Source: Mixophyes australis
Lineage: Eukaryota > Chordata > Amphibia > Anura > Limnodynastidae
NCBI GenBank assembly: GCA_036250195.1
Contig: JAVHZZ010000006.1
Span: 165,498,424 to 165,562,423 of the forward strand
Direction: 5' to 3'
Length of the DNA stretch: 64,000 bases
The translations under genes and the position numbers were made by a program. The notes under the pieces were generated by a model. That model saw only the letters and a list, made by a program, of their open reading frames with translations. It had not been told where the DNA came from and did no database searches. Shown one piece after another: positions 27,770 through 39,920 of this stretch. How positions within the stretch are numbered: the stretch's first letter is position 1; every line of letters begins with the position of its first letter.

Positions 27770-28419
27770 ATAAGGAGCCTTTGCATCCTCTGTACAACTC
27801 AGATAAAATGACAGTGAAAGGGACAGCAGGGTGTTTAGGTGTGTGAAGTGTTTGGGCAGTGAGTGGGGAGCTTTGGGTTGTGGTTTAAATGCACCAAGTG
27901 TTTTGTTTTATGTTTGTAGAGCAATATCTGTTTTAAAAGTTAAAATCTTTATTTTTGGTGTTCAGGTCTGACCTCCATCTGACAGAAAACCCAGGTAAGT
28001 GGACGTTCAATAAAAATAGTTGAATATCCCTAAGCGGAAATCCATCCTCTCCATTCTGATCATGAAGCTCCATCCATCTGGTTTTCGTGATGCCCAGTAG
28101 TTGCAAGGGGGTATTTCATGCTTTACACTTACCATTGTTGCTTCACGCCACTTCCAAGCCCAACACTAAGATCTTTACATTTACCCTCATCACAACTTAC
28201 TAATATACACTACTTGAACACATGCAACAGGTCGGCATACAACATAGACGGAAGTGCTACATCAGTACCTGGGTGTATCAACCACCTTGGGATTACCACT
28301 ACCCCTTCCTGTGGCAGTATTAACATATATGACACATTGAAACAAGCAAAGCTTACAACATACTCTGCAAAACCTACTACCTACATAACCCTCCACTACC
28401 TTAGACATACCTGAACCGA
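27770..28419 (+). other. Probable 5' region of the L1-type LINE
   Basis: CATATAAGGAGCC near 27768 is TATA-like, and the stretch runs into the L1 endonuclease domain that starts near 28.5 kb. I find no intact ORF1 signature, so this assignment rests only on position. Confidence 0.3.
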
Positions 28420-29190
28420 GAGAAGCTGTGAAAAAAAATAGCCAACTATTTTTTTTTAAACAGACTTGGTGAACATAACTCGCTGTCCAGCTGTGCACAT
28501 AGCATCAAGCCCACCTAAATACTCTCCCCTAATGTCAAAGATCTTAACACTCCCCAAAAACATTTGCTAGTTTCTTGTACAGCACGTAATCTGAAATGAG
28601 ACATGGTCTTCCTACAAGAGACTCACTTTAAGAATAATAAATGCCCACTATGCCTTCCAAATTGTATTCCAAGATCCACTAGTGAAACGGAGTAGCTATA
28701 CTCCTGATAGACTCTCTCCAGTCTTAATTGCTTTCTTCTAAAACATGATAAAGCCATTTTATCATAGTTATAGCTCAGCTGGAATCACAAGAAGTCATAC
28801 TGGTCAATGTATATGCTCCCAATGTAGGCCAAGATACGTTTTGTTAATCTTTCTTTTCCACCTTAGCTGGGTGCTGTAGGGAATTTATTTTGGCAGGTAG
28901 AGACTTCAATACAGCCCTAGACCACTCCATAATAACAACCAATCCTTCCTCTCATCCCACACAAAACCTCTCAATAAGCATATGCTTGAGCTGGGCCTCC
29001 TTGCAATCTGGCCAGCGTTCAATCCTCACAGGAAGACACATTTTATTCAAGCCCCCATAAACTCTACTCAAGACTCTACGCATGAGCATCAAATTGCTGC
29101 CCTATGCTGCAATTTTGGACTTTTTAAACAATAACTTGCAAGATGCCTCACATAAGTCCATCATTTTTGAGGAGTTTGAAACTTTGGTAA
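28420..29190 (+). mobile_element. L1-type LINE, endonuclease domain fragment
   Basis: Broken frames on the plus strand carry the apurinic-endonuclease landmarks of L1 ORF2 in order: NVKDLNTP near the start, FLQETHF near 28610, VNVYAPN near 28805 and GRDFNTALDH near 28895. Stops and frameshifts show it is inactive. Homology ends near 29190. The reverse transcriptase part resumes at about 32620, after other insertions or deletions. Confidence 0.75.
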
Positions 29191-29370
29191 GTGTTATGGC
29201 TCACGGCTGTTTAGATAAAATTTTAGAACTAGACTGTTAGAGATCTTCACCTATAGCTGTTAGGACTCTGTAGGTGGCTGCAGTACCTCAATTCCACCAG
29301 AGGTTCTGCTGTTTGCCCCTGAACTTTACACATCTCCTGTAGGAGTTAATTTCTCTACCCAATTAGTACT

Positions 29371-29435
29371 CTATCAGGGTAATGATACTCAACTACATTT
29401 AAATCTTCTACACATTCAAAACATTACCCTGATAG
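29371..29435. repeat. Perfect 14 bp inverted repeat
   Basis: CTATCAGGGTAATG (29371-29384) is exactly complementary to CATTACCCTGATAG (29422-29435), with a 37 nt AT-rich loop. It lies in an unclassified block between the L1 and CR1-like fragments. Confidence 0.85.
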
Positions 29436-29879
29436 AGCTCCCTGGGATCCCTGTATGATGTCGATGTCAACAATCCTAGGACCGTATTTGCTTCATTTTA
29501 ACATGATCGATACAAATGCCTCAGTATGACATGTCACTGTTTATTGTTAATTTTTGTCAAGTTTAATAACTTGCCTGTATACATTGATGTATCTTTGTAA
29601 TAACCAAAATATAGAGGATGAAAGAAAAATACTGTTGCAAGTACATCATATGGCAACAAAATGTATAAGAATAAAGTACAACCAATGTAGTCGTTGAAAC
29701 TATAAAGCATTGAAAATTAATTATGGAAATACAAGGAATGTAACAAAATATGTAAAGATGTTATCCTGTTATTATCATACAGTGAAAAACAGATTCAATC
29801 TGGTAAAATATGAAAGTACTGGGTCTAGGATAAAAAGTATGTGCATGAGTGGATAATTGGTGGAATGGTATTAAACAAA

Positions 29880-30165
29880 GAGTAGTTGTAAATGTAACAT
29901 ATTTGGGCTAAGTTCTTAGTGGTGTACAGAGGGATCAGTATTGGGCCCTGTCCTTTCCAATCTTTTTATCAACAACTTTGCAGCTGGAGTAGAATCTGTC
30001 TATGTTGCCAATGACAATAAGCTATGTAGAGTTGTTCACAGGCAAATAACGTACTACAAACGGACATAGAGAAAAATGGCAAAAATGGGCTGCTGTAAAG
30101 CAGATGGAATTTAATGCAAGTAAATGTAGTTATACCCTTAGACCTTGGTAATAACTATGCTAGTT
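29880..30165 (+). mobile_element. CR1-like LINE, reverse transcriptase fragment (left part)
   Basis: With small lesions the sequence reads as the RT block GSVLGP-L-NLFIN followed by a VANDNKL-type block (the A-DD region, mutated) and a KWQMEFN-like block. The order matches CR1/L2-superfamily reverse transcriptase. It is decayed. Confidence 0.65.
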
Positions 30166-30169
30166 AAAC

Positions 30170-30700
30170 ATTAAGAGCTTTCCTGTTCAGATGTACATCC
30201 ATTTGCGTAGTGTACCTTGTGTGAACCAGCTCTGTGCACGCTCAGAAACGGACCTCATGTCAATAAAAGCAATGGCATGCAATTCATCTCCAGACGCAAA
30301 TTACACTTATGACTGCCTACGACTTGAGTGGTAGAACGGGTGTGGGGCGGACTAACGAAGGCCATGTACGTAAGGGTGTTCTGACGCAGATGAGGCAGAT
30401 TCAAGTCTCGGTTTACGCGTATGCTCGCCACTATATAGCACAGAACATATGTATGCAAGTAAGATATACTACAAAAAGGCACTGTATGCACAGTACGCTT
30501 AAAAGCATATTTATCTAGCTTTTTTTTATTATTTTTTTTAATCCAGATTTGTATTAATGATTATAATGTTAAGATTTGTTAATTTATTTTATAACACACA
30601 TTTTTTAATGCACTCTGATGTGACTTTATATTGCACATATGCTTGTGTGTATACTGCTGTCTCCTCTTTCTGTCTACGCATGGCGTACTGTGTAGGTACA
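30170..30700. mobile_element. Non-autonomous insertion splitting the CR1-like LINE
   Basis: The block separates the RT part (ending near 30165) from the 3' part (starting near 30940) of the CR1-like LINE. It contains CpG-rich segments (GTACGTAAGG, TTTACGCGTATG) and near its ends GCGTAGTGTACC and GCGTACTGTGTAGGTACA, a partial inverted match. A related CATTTGCGTAGTGT / CGTTTGCTTAGTGT end appears near 63285. Confidence 0.4.
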
Positions 30701-30939
30701 ACATAATTACACCCAGAGATTCAAATGGAAATGTATCCTGAGATTGGCTAGGTTTTGAATACGGTTGGAACTATGCTCAGTTCCGTGCTCTTTTTTAAAA
30801 CGCAACTTGCGTTCCGATTTGATGAGCAGCACATAGTACCATTTAGCAGCTGCAATGTTGAATAAAATGGGGGCTAAATGCCTGTAATTAAAACATAATA
30901 ATAACAGTGTAAAAGCCACTAGTTAGAGTTGAATGTAGG

Positions 30940-31505
30940 GTACAGTTTTTGTCACCTCACTGTAAAGGACGGGCAACCTCCTCAATAAAGGAAAAGGAAT
31001 GAAAGAAGTCAATTATAAAGAGAGGATACAAAAAGCTAGGTTTGTTTACTTCAGAATAAAGGTGATTTAATTACAAATATTGGTCTAACTTTTCATATTA
31101 AGGACCATACAAAGGACAAGGAATCATCAATTGCGAAATGAAGAAAGACCATTTATCGTCAGCATAGAAAAGTGTTCTTTCCTGTAAGGGTGGTTAAGCT
31201 GTGGAATTCTTTACCACAAATTCACTAGTAGAATTTAAATATGGATCAGATGTCTTTCTTACAGGCAATGCTACCTGTGGCTATAATTTGTAGAGGACAT
31301 TATGGAGGTGTTTAGTTCAGGGAACTTATCCAATTTACATTTTTGGAGTCAAGGAGGAATCCATCCGCCCCTGTAAGATTAATTTGGTAGATACCACGCT
31401 AGGTGTTTTGTTTTGCCTTACTTAGGATTAAGACAATTAGAGCTTATAAAGGCTTGAACTTGATGGTCCAGTGTTTTTTTTCAACCTTATTATGTAACCC
31501 GTTGA
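30940..31505 (+). mobile_element. CR1-like LINE, 3' part
   Basis: The order GGTGATTTAATTAC, AAGGACCATACAAAG, TGTGGAATTCTTTACC, GGAGTCAAGGAGGAAT and finally GAACTTGATGGTCCAG followed by TTTTTTTTCAACCTTATTATGTAAC matches the 3' end of frog CR1-like LINEs as I recall it (TTTTTTCAACCT...AACTATGTT type). It is the continuation of the fragment at 29880-30165. Confidence 0.6.
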
Positions 31506-31908
31506 CTGTCACAAACATAGCTCTTTCATCTTTGCACTACTGTTCCAAGATATATTTGAACATATCAGTTATATCACCCATTGATTTTCTTTTCAGTCAG
31601 GAACACAATTGTATGAATAAACTGAAGAGAAGACATTAAGCATTGGAAGTGTGTATCCAGAAGCACGGCTGTGGTTATGTTATGAAACCTATGCAAAGTG
31701 AAGTAACATCTATGCGACCTTTTGGAAGTCAAAGGATTACCTTTTTGTCATCTGATCACTGCCAGTGCCACTAAGTGCTGTATCTATGTCACTCACATGG
31801 GCAGGAAGATCCTGGTGGAATACCAGGGTAAACTTATTTCACCCTTTAGGAGTTAGAGGATGACCTCTAGATCACATGGGAGGCATGTCCCTTGATAATA
31901 GTGGTAAT

Positions 31909-32613
31909 TGTTAGGGCTCACGACCACCAAGATGAGCTTGTAGAATGGATAGGTGTTGAGGTCTTCACCTTTAGCAGCTGGCATTCCCATAGAACTTAAT
32001 ATGCTCACAGGTACTCAGATGCCCCCAGGTCTTAAGCTCAGTGTAGTAAAAGGTCATCAATGATGGCCGTAGCGCAGATGGAACCGGAGGCGCTAGACCA
32101 GGCTGGAGCAGGTGGTCAGTGGCAGGCCGAGGTCAGGGATCCGTAGCAGACAGGCAAATCGATATCCAGGGTCACAAGCGAAAAATCAGAGTCCAGTAAA
32201 CAAGCCAAAAGGTCAGGGCAACAGGCAAACAGGCAATGTCCAAGGTACAGGCAAGGGTCACAACTGAAGATCAGGCAAAAGGAGTTAAGCAACAGCACAG
32301 GACTGGAGATGCTAAAACCAGCAGGGAGATCCAGTCCTCCCTGCCTGAAATACCCAGAGCAGCCAATAGGAGCAGAACCGCCCAGCCTGACCTAATCAGC
32401 CCCAGGAGGCTGATAATAAATTATTTACTAATGCGCACGCGCCTGGCTAATCTCCCCGTCGAGACACGGCGTTCTGACAGCACCGTGTCAGACCATTGCC
32501 CAAGCAACAGCCAGGCCGGAAGTGACGCCCCAGTCGTCAAGGAGATGGCCAGGATGCAGAGGGCAGAGGAGAGCGAGCCGTGGTGGCTATGGGCACCGCC
32601 ATGGCTCGTAACA
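31909..32613 (-). mobile_element. Solo LTR (705 bp), Gypsy-type, target duplication GTAAT
   Basis: The block starts TGTTAGGGCTC and ends CTCGTAACA, giving TGTTA/TAACA terminal inverted bases. It is flanked by an exact GTAAT on both sides (31904-31908 and 32614-32618). On the minus strand it reads TGTTACGAGCC..., with CCTATTGGCTGCTCTGGGTATTTCAGG, a CCAAT-like and weak TATA-like promoter arrangement. I therefore orient it minus. There is no internal region, so it is a solo LTR left by recombination. It sits in the L1-type LINE: RT homology resumes directly after the right GTAAT. Confidence 0.85.
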
Positions 32614-32618
32614 GTAAT

Positions 32619-34440
32619 AGAACAAAATATAAGTTTAGTTAAACCATGTGCCTGTCATAATACAGAGATTACTATGAAACATACTGTATTCTGGATCATT
32701 ATGGTAGTCTCTCAGGCTACAAAATCGGCATCTCGAAATTGAAGGCTATGCTGCTCAACCTCCCTAAGCACCTCAGCAAGAGGGTTAAAGCATCACCTCA
32801 CAATTTAATTTCACATGGGAATAAAATAATATTTCTTGGTGTTAACCAACTCCTACCAGTCCCTGTACCAGGAGAATTATCTAGGTCTCTTCACTAAAAT
32901 TAAATCTGAGCTCTTCCGGCAGCACCTGATCATTTTGAGGCTGGGCAGGATCATCGCTATGAAGATGAATATCCTCCCCAAACTCTTCTACTACTTTCAG
33001 ACCCTCCCCATCAGAGTTCCACCACTATTTGAGCTTGCTTCTGTTCAGAAATGCTTAGCAAAGTTTGTCTAGAATAGTAAGTTTCCCAGGAGCAAACTGG
33101 CCCTCCTAAAGAAACCGAATTAATGAGCCAAATCATAACCTATTTCTCCCATCCATCCTCCTTATTGTGGGTAGACCTTGAGTCAAATTATCTAATGCTA
33201 GCATCCCTTTCTTGTATCTGGGGACTAAACAGTCTAGATCTCCTCTAATCAAACTTTTGCCAACCCTGAATTTCTTGGCTAAGCTTAGGAGACATGCAAA
33301 CCCCACTTAGATATCCATCCATCCTCCCCATACATATTATCTCTTTGGAGTAAGCCTGATTTCTTCCCCGGACCGCTCTACTACCTTCTCCTGAGCTTGT
33401 GTCAATGCTGGTGCTGTTTGTTGGTGACCGATTGCACCAGGGATCTTTTCTAACCTTGGTTGATCTGCAAATGAAATTTCCTGATCTACGCCATTTTGTG
33501 GGATGTCTGTGACAAGCGGGATCTGCCCCCTCATCCGCCTCCTCATTTGAAAAGTTGTGTCTATTCTCGCCTCTTCAAAGATGCATGATTTCTTTTCTAT
33601 GTAACATTGAGTTTGATGCTATATTAACCTTTGGAACGAGTGGGAGAGAGACCTGCCCCCCCCCCCCCCCGTCCCCCTAGGAGTACTACTGGGAAACAGA
33701 GAACAAGTAACCACCAGATCAATTTCCACTCTTATTAAAGACAATGCATACAAAGTGTACTTTAGTCATCTATACCTCACTTCTGACACGTTTGAAAAAA
33801 GCTACCGTCTCAACCTGTTGGCAAGGATGTGGAAAACAAGGTACGTTCATGGTAGGTTTCATCTGGTATAGGGTCAGAGCCCTCCTCTTCTCATTCCTTA
33901 TATGCCCTGTCTGCAAGGATCCATGGTCCTTCCTCCTTTGTTATCCGCTTCAGGATACTGATAGGCAATCTTCAAAACTAGCCTCTCATATTCTAGTCCC
34001 TGTCTGGTGCTTGATTGCCAAGACTTGGCAACAGAGTGACTCCCCCGCACTAAAGTCGTATGCTTGCTTCAGTACCTGAATTGAGAAGATTACCTATTAT
34101 CTAGAATAGATGATTAAGATAAATTCCATCAATTCTGGGCTCCTTGTACTTGTAATCCTGCAATCAATCCCCTTCCCTCTAGCATTATATATCTATGTTA
34201 TCCTGAGTTGGACACCAATAATCAATTCCCCAATTTAACCCCTCCCTAGGAACTTTGCCTTGCATACCTTTCTGAAGTACTACCTTTTATAGGTGATGCC
34301 CAGTTCACCCCACCCCCTCTCCTTTCCCCTTCCTTCCCCAGACTTCCCATCCCACTCTAAAATATTAAAAATATTTGTGATGTTGTTAGTGTTTTTTGTA
34401 TTGTCTCCTCGCAATTTGGAAAATAAAAAGTAAAAATGCC
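32619..34440 (+). mobile_element. L1-type LINE, reverse transcriptase to 3' end
   Basis: Broken frames carry L1 ORF2 landmarks: SGYKIGISK near 32715, LLNLPKHLSK, a FLGVN block near 32835, KMNILPKLFYYFQTLPI near 32965, a SSLLWVDLESN-type block near 33165, and a cysteine-containing C-terminal block near 33810-33930. The 3' end is TGTATTGTCTCCTCGCAATT and then AATAAAAAGTAAAAA. It is probably the other half of the element at 28420-29190. Confidence 0.7.
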
Positions 34441-34690
34441 ATACTATATAAAAATGGAAATAAATAAATTACAAAACACCAGAATACACATAATTTTTAG
34501 TTTATTATGGCTCACAAAATATACCCAAATCCTCAAATAAAATGCCATATTTAGTATCCCTTTAACATAAAAAAAAATCACATAATAAATTCTGAAGTAA
34601 AATGCTAGGTTAACGATAATTGAATCATGGTTTAATGTAATGTTCCTATTTTTAAGATTTTGATTGGTTTACAAATAGCCTCCGAAACCT

Positions 34691-34704
34691 CCCCCCCCCC
34701 CCCC
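34691..34704. repeat. C-run
   Basis: Fourteen consecutive C. One of several long G/C homopolymers in the window (others at 18822, 33657, 38574, 51468 and 55541). Confidence 0.9.
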
Positions 34705-35329
34705 ACCCCTAATTACGCCCCCTACTCCTGAGTTAGTGTAGCCTACTGGTGATATCTTTTCACAACCGTAATCTATAAAAAGTCAACAGATGTCCAGCAG
34801 TGAAAGGGTTAAGAGTCATATCAAGGTATCTGAGGGTATGTTTTAAAAGGTAAGTTTACAGATTAAACAAGTTGGATGTATGAGAGTTGTCTGATATAGA
34901 TATTCTAGAAAAAAAAAGAGAAATGGAAAATCTTTCCTTATCTTGTCTTTAAGATGACCTTTTTCTGCTCCATATTCTATAATGTTATCTCGCAATTTTT
35001 GCTACCACTTGTTCTTCTTATGTTAAGGAGTGAAGAAGAGGTTTAGTTAACACTACAATAAAAACATCACATTTATACACTTAATGCTGTATAAGGGGCT
35101 GCCACAAAAGGGAGAAGCACAGATGGTGTCCTATAGATTATTTTACTTTTTTTTTTAAATGTGGACAGCCACAAAATTGATTTCTGAATACATTGTAGTA
35201 GGTAATCTTATCTAAAGGCTAATTTTAACATAAATCATAACAGACCTTTTTACATTGTGTGACCATGCAACCAAAAAATATATTTAGTGACAAATAAATA
35301 GAATTTTTTTTAGGAAAAAAAAGTGAAAA

Positions 35330-36480
35330 CAAAAAACTTACAAGACTGTGGTTGCATAAGTGTGCACACCCTTTTATAATGGGACTGCAATTGTTCAGAG
35401 TTAACCAATCACATTTAAAATCATGTTAAAATGTAATTATCATACACCTACCAGCAGTGAAAGTGATTAACCCCAAATCAAGATCAACTTTTCTTGTAGT
35501 TTTTTTGAGGCATAACAGGGACATTTCTAAGATCAGGATGTCCCTCCAATGTTAATGACAGGTCAAGGAGAAAACTCATCCGCAGGGTCGGCGGAACATA
35601 CTAAGCCTGTTTGCACCTAAAAATATTTCCTTGTCTGTGCAGACACCTTCCCCTTTAGTCTCCAAGTCCATGATCTGAACTGAGCAAGGATTGGAATAGG
35701 AGCTGCAGGAACTTGTGGCAGGAACAGGTCACTCCCTACATGTGACAACAATCGCCTGTATTCTCTCAGATATGTTTGGCGCAAGACAACACAGTTTATC
35801 ACCCAAAGATCACCATACCTACTATGAAGCATGATGTTTGAAGCATTATGCTTTGGGACTGCTTCTCGTCAGCTAGGACAGGAGCTGTAGTCAGGATAGA
35901 GGGCATAATGAATAGCTTCAAATAACAAGAAATTTTGGCACAGAACCTGCAGGTATCTGTCAGAAAGTTGAAGATGAAGAGGAATTTCACCTTTCAACCT
36001 GGTAACCATCCAATGCTCACATCCAAGTCAACCAAGGAATGGATTCAGAAAAGGAAGATTAAAGTCTAGGAATGGCCCAGTCAGAGCCCAGACCTCAATC
36101 CCATTGAAAACCTGTGGAATGACCTAAAGAGAGCTGTGCACAGGCGATCCTCTCCTAATTTGATGGACTTTTTGCAGGGAAGTTGATAGAGACTTATTCA
36201 AAAAGACTCAATGCCATAATAAAAGCAAGATGTGCTTCCAAGTATTAGTTTAGGGATGTGCACAACATAATCGGTATTGTAGATTTTTTGATTTTCACTT
36301 TTTCCTAAGAAAATGTCTGTATTTCACTTGAATTTTATTGGGTGCGGGGGTTACAATTTTTGTAGACTATTTATATAGTGTGTGCGCGTATACGGTATAT
36401 ATATCTTTTTTTTTCTGACCTGCCAGCTACATATTTGAAAGCTTAGTGATAAATCACTTGGTATGTAAGCACACCCCTAA
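35330..36480 (+). mobile_element. Decayed Tc1/mariner transposon
   Basis: The plus strand keeps Tc1-type transposase landmarks: a CATGATGTTTGAAGCATTATGCTTTGGGAC block (the GSIMLWG region), a CAAGTCAACCAAGGAATGG block and, near 36060-36140, codons for ...[21 protein letters not shown]. The last is the diagnostic segment around the final catalytic acid. The left end contains GACTGTGGTTGCATAAGTGTGCACACCC, of Tc1 inverted-repeat type. No intact frame remains. Confidence 0.75.
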
Positions 36481-36959
36481 TGTTTAAGAGGTCTCATTGG
36501 GCCGAGTAGTTGTAAGTATTTGGTCTGTAATGCTGTTATTTTTAAACTACACTCAATGTTTAGACTGTCCAAACCATTTATCTTCAGTGGACACAGACTA
36601 CAATCAGGAGCAAGCCAAGAAACAAATTATTTTATTTAACACTTATGAAAACAATCTGTAGCCTTGAAGCTTGCATCTCCATACACAGTAACTGAAGTTA
36701 TAAATTAGGCAAATTGCTAAAAGTCCATTTTTAAAAAGAAATGGTTAGTCTTTCTGTATATTAAAAAAAATATTTTTGTTTTATACACTTCTTGATTTTG
36801 ACTTTTCTAGAGATACACAAAATGTATAAATATTATGAAACTGTTAAATAAAAGTTGTTTATTAAGTAGCATTTATTAAGTACATTAAGTTTATTAAGTA
36901 AAATGTAAGCAGAGCACGAATACGCAGGAGATATACTGGACAGGACATTGACTAGGTAA

Positions 36960-37250
36960 ATAAAACTACTTGAGAGCGATTGCTTCCGAGCATTTACCCC
37001 ACTCCATACTCTGGTCTACCTTGCTGCTTGTCACTGATTGCTCACCCTGCTCCTACAGCCTGGATGGGTCTACCCACTGCTCTTCATTTAGCACTGGCCC
37101 CCATCATTCTACAATTTTCGGTCTTGCTGCTGCTCAGCTAAGTATGTAGATGGGGGTTAGAATTAGGGTTAGGCTGTAGTGATGGAGTATCACTGCTTCC
37201 AATGTTTATCTCCATTAGTTGTAAGCAATTACTCATCCAACAACTGTACA
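36960..37250. repeat. Unclassified moderately GC-rich repeat
   Basis: A CT-rich block with CTGCTCCTACAGCCTGGATGGG and a GTTAGAATTAGGGTTAGG stretch differs in composition from its flanks. No ends identified. Confidence 0.25.
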
Positions 37251-37989
37251 CCATTCAAGTTATCTTGTTATATTGGGAAGGTATAGTATTCTATGTCTGT
37301 GTAGAGTGTAATATAATTGGGAATATTAGGATTATTTACATTGTTTAAGTCATGTTGGGAATTGAAGGTTTTTATGACTGTATAAAATGTAATGGAATGA
37401 TCATGGCAGAGGCATCTTACATTTAAACAAACAAAGTCACACACTGTTCTGCCAGATACTAGGATTGAAGTATTTATGAACTGATGAACATTGTGTTTAC
37501 AATTTTCTGCATCACAGGTCTGGGCAGATCCCTGCTGTCTAATGTTCAATATGTATTCACTGCGATATTGCAGGTTGTTCCTGGCTGCTCACTAATAAAA
37601 CACAGGTAACATCCGGGGAAGCCAATATCTATATATAGAATGTATATAAAGTGGCAAAACCACTCCCACAATAACTGACCTACTTAAACAAACAGTACTT
37701 CATTCCAAACTAGTGTTGTTATGGCTAGGTATAAATAAATAAACTTATTTTTATGGGGCTATACAAGAGAAAGCTAGCTGTAGGCATGGTCACAGTGACA
37801 TCACAATGATGTGGCACTGCCTAGTCAATGACACCCCTCTCTGCAATCTGGTAATGACACATGTTTTAGATCAAGGTACAAACAATGACAATTAGAAGAC
37901 AAACACAAAGGAGGTTGCAAAGAGCATACATAGCACATGGAACCTACGGACAGTGTGTCTGGCTATCAGAATACTTCTGTTGTTAGAGG

Positions 37990-38290
37990 GCCTCATGTAG
38001 AGTTGGATGCATTTTATGTAAAAAACACAGGTGCACCTGAAACATGGCACAAATTATGTGTGTATGCTGAACTGCATGTATGTGAAGATATGTACGACTT
38101 AACATACTATGTAAAATATGTGTGATGTTTGCTGCATAAAGACACATTCAAAGCATCTAAAACTCTTTAATCATATCACCATATGATAGAGACTTCAGTC
38201 ATCATCTTCAATTTGAGCCATGGGTATACTGGCACTTGTAGTTCTACAAGCGCCAGCATACCCAAGCAGTTTATGTCTGCCAGGGATCAC
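37990..38290. repeat. Dispersed repeat, 'CTCATGTAGAGTTGGATGC' family, copy 2
   Basis: It matches the left end of 22438-22660 and likewise contains a hairpin: GGGTATACTGGCACTTGTAG pairs with CTACAAGCGCCAGCATACCC (about 38223-38265), 20 bp of stem with few mismatches. Confidence 0.6.
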
Positions 38291-39104
38291 TGGCTCCAGC
38301 AATACCATATAATATGTGCTGAATTCTAATATTAAACAATTTATTACCATAACACCAACTAGGCATGGGTGTTGGGAGGAGCCCTAGTGCCTTTAACAAG
38401 GGCCTGCTTTTACTAGGATGGATGCACATTGTCTTTGCATGCCAGATTACTTGTGCTGAACAAGCTAGGGCTGTGTCACATTATAACAGGGGGACCCCCT
38501 GCTGCAGGTTCCCCAGTTATAGTGTGACCAATGCAGTCTGTCATGGCCTGGTGCTGGATGCAGCTTTTGCGGGAGGGGGGGGGGGGGGGGGGAAGGGGAA
38601 CCCCACGCTGTTGTAGCAACCAGCTAAAGCTATAAGTGCTGGTGGTTGGATCACTTTTGGGAGGGGCTCCATTCAAAATGGAGTCTCAATATGGCTCTCA
38701 GCAAGCTAAGAGAGGGCTGTACAAAAGATATTTTGTTTAATGCAACAACATAATTTGGTGGTATGAAATATTCCATACATTTGAAGGTGTGCCTAACTGT
38801 GAGAAGTCCAAATGTGCATCAAGACTTGAGTAAAAAGAAATCCATTCAAGAAGCTGCATTTCCCCATGCATACAATTACAGGCAATATCTGTCATATGCA
38901 ATAAAGAAAGTTCCAATGTCCCAGCACTTTAATCAAATTACATTATAGCAAAAATACAGTGAACAAGCAGTATATTATAAGAAAATTGTCATTTTAAAAT
39001 AAATGAAGATACAGGCCATAACGTGATAGCAAACATCTGTGGCTGTTGGTAATTAAAGTCTTTTTTTCTAATCCTTGGTTATCTTGTCTTGGATTTTTAG
39101 GAAA

Positions 39105-39440
39105 CATCATCAACTATTATTTATATAGCGCCAGCAAATTCCGTAGAGCTTTACAATTGGGAACAAGCACAGAAATAAAACTATAATGGGTAATACAGAC
39201 AGACAGAGAGGTAAGAAGGCCCTGCCCCCAAGCTTACAAATATGAGACAATGGGAGTTTGATACATGAGGTTAAGTGCTACATATTGCAAATTCCCAAAA
39301 TGCAAAGTGCTTAGTGGGCTATATGATCCAGTCCCTTAGCAATGTTGGTCAAAGGGTTGTTGTCTTGTGTTATCTGTGTATAGGGTGGTAATAGGGTAAA
39401 CTAGGGAAATTATGAGGAATCATTTGTAAAAATAATATTA
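39105..39440 (-). mobile_element. L2-type LINE 3' end
   Basis: On the minus strand the block ends ...TAAAGCTCTACGGAATTTGC, then TGGCGCTATATAAATAATAGTTGATGA, with an upstream TAAGCTTGGGGGCAGGGCC segment. This is the 3' UTR consensus shared by L2-type LINEs and their SINEs. The same sequence lies in the opposite orientation at 45440-45788. Confidence 0.75.
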
Positions 39441-39920
39441 TTATAATTTTTATTAATAATTTGTAAAAGACAAAATGCAAATTACATACAGGAACAGAAT
39501 GCTATATTAAGTATTAAATATTTACATAAAAGCAATAGCTAAACATGATTTAAACATTTGCTTACTTGACATAAGTCAATAGAAATTTAAAACGTCAATG
39601 TGGGGACCCCTAAGGTTAATTGTTTAAATTCTTAACCCGACATTGCTGCTTTAAATTTCTATTGACAGACGTCGCAATGATATAAGCCTGCATTGCCGAA
39701 CACTTGTTCAATCGGAATCACTTGCTGTCAGCATGGTGCTTTCATCAGAGATGTCCAGCGTCAGGTTGAAGGCAATCGGTTTTTCATAATTTCGGATTTT
39801 ATTTGTAGGGCTCAAACATGTCGGAATAGTGGTAATCGTAAAAACGACTACCACTGAAACTAAGACTATGGTTTTCATCCATGTAGCTTGTCTTCATTAT
39901 AGTAGCTATACACGCTAGAC

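Noticed and set aside
32236..32742. 168-codon open frame on the plus strand at 32.2-32.7 kb
   Set aside because: It lies inside the solo LTR on the strand opposite to its promoter-like elements and runs into L1 sequence. No protein family is recognisable.
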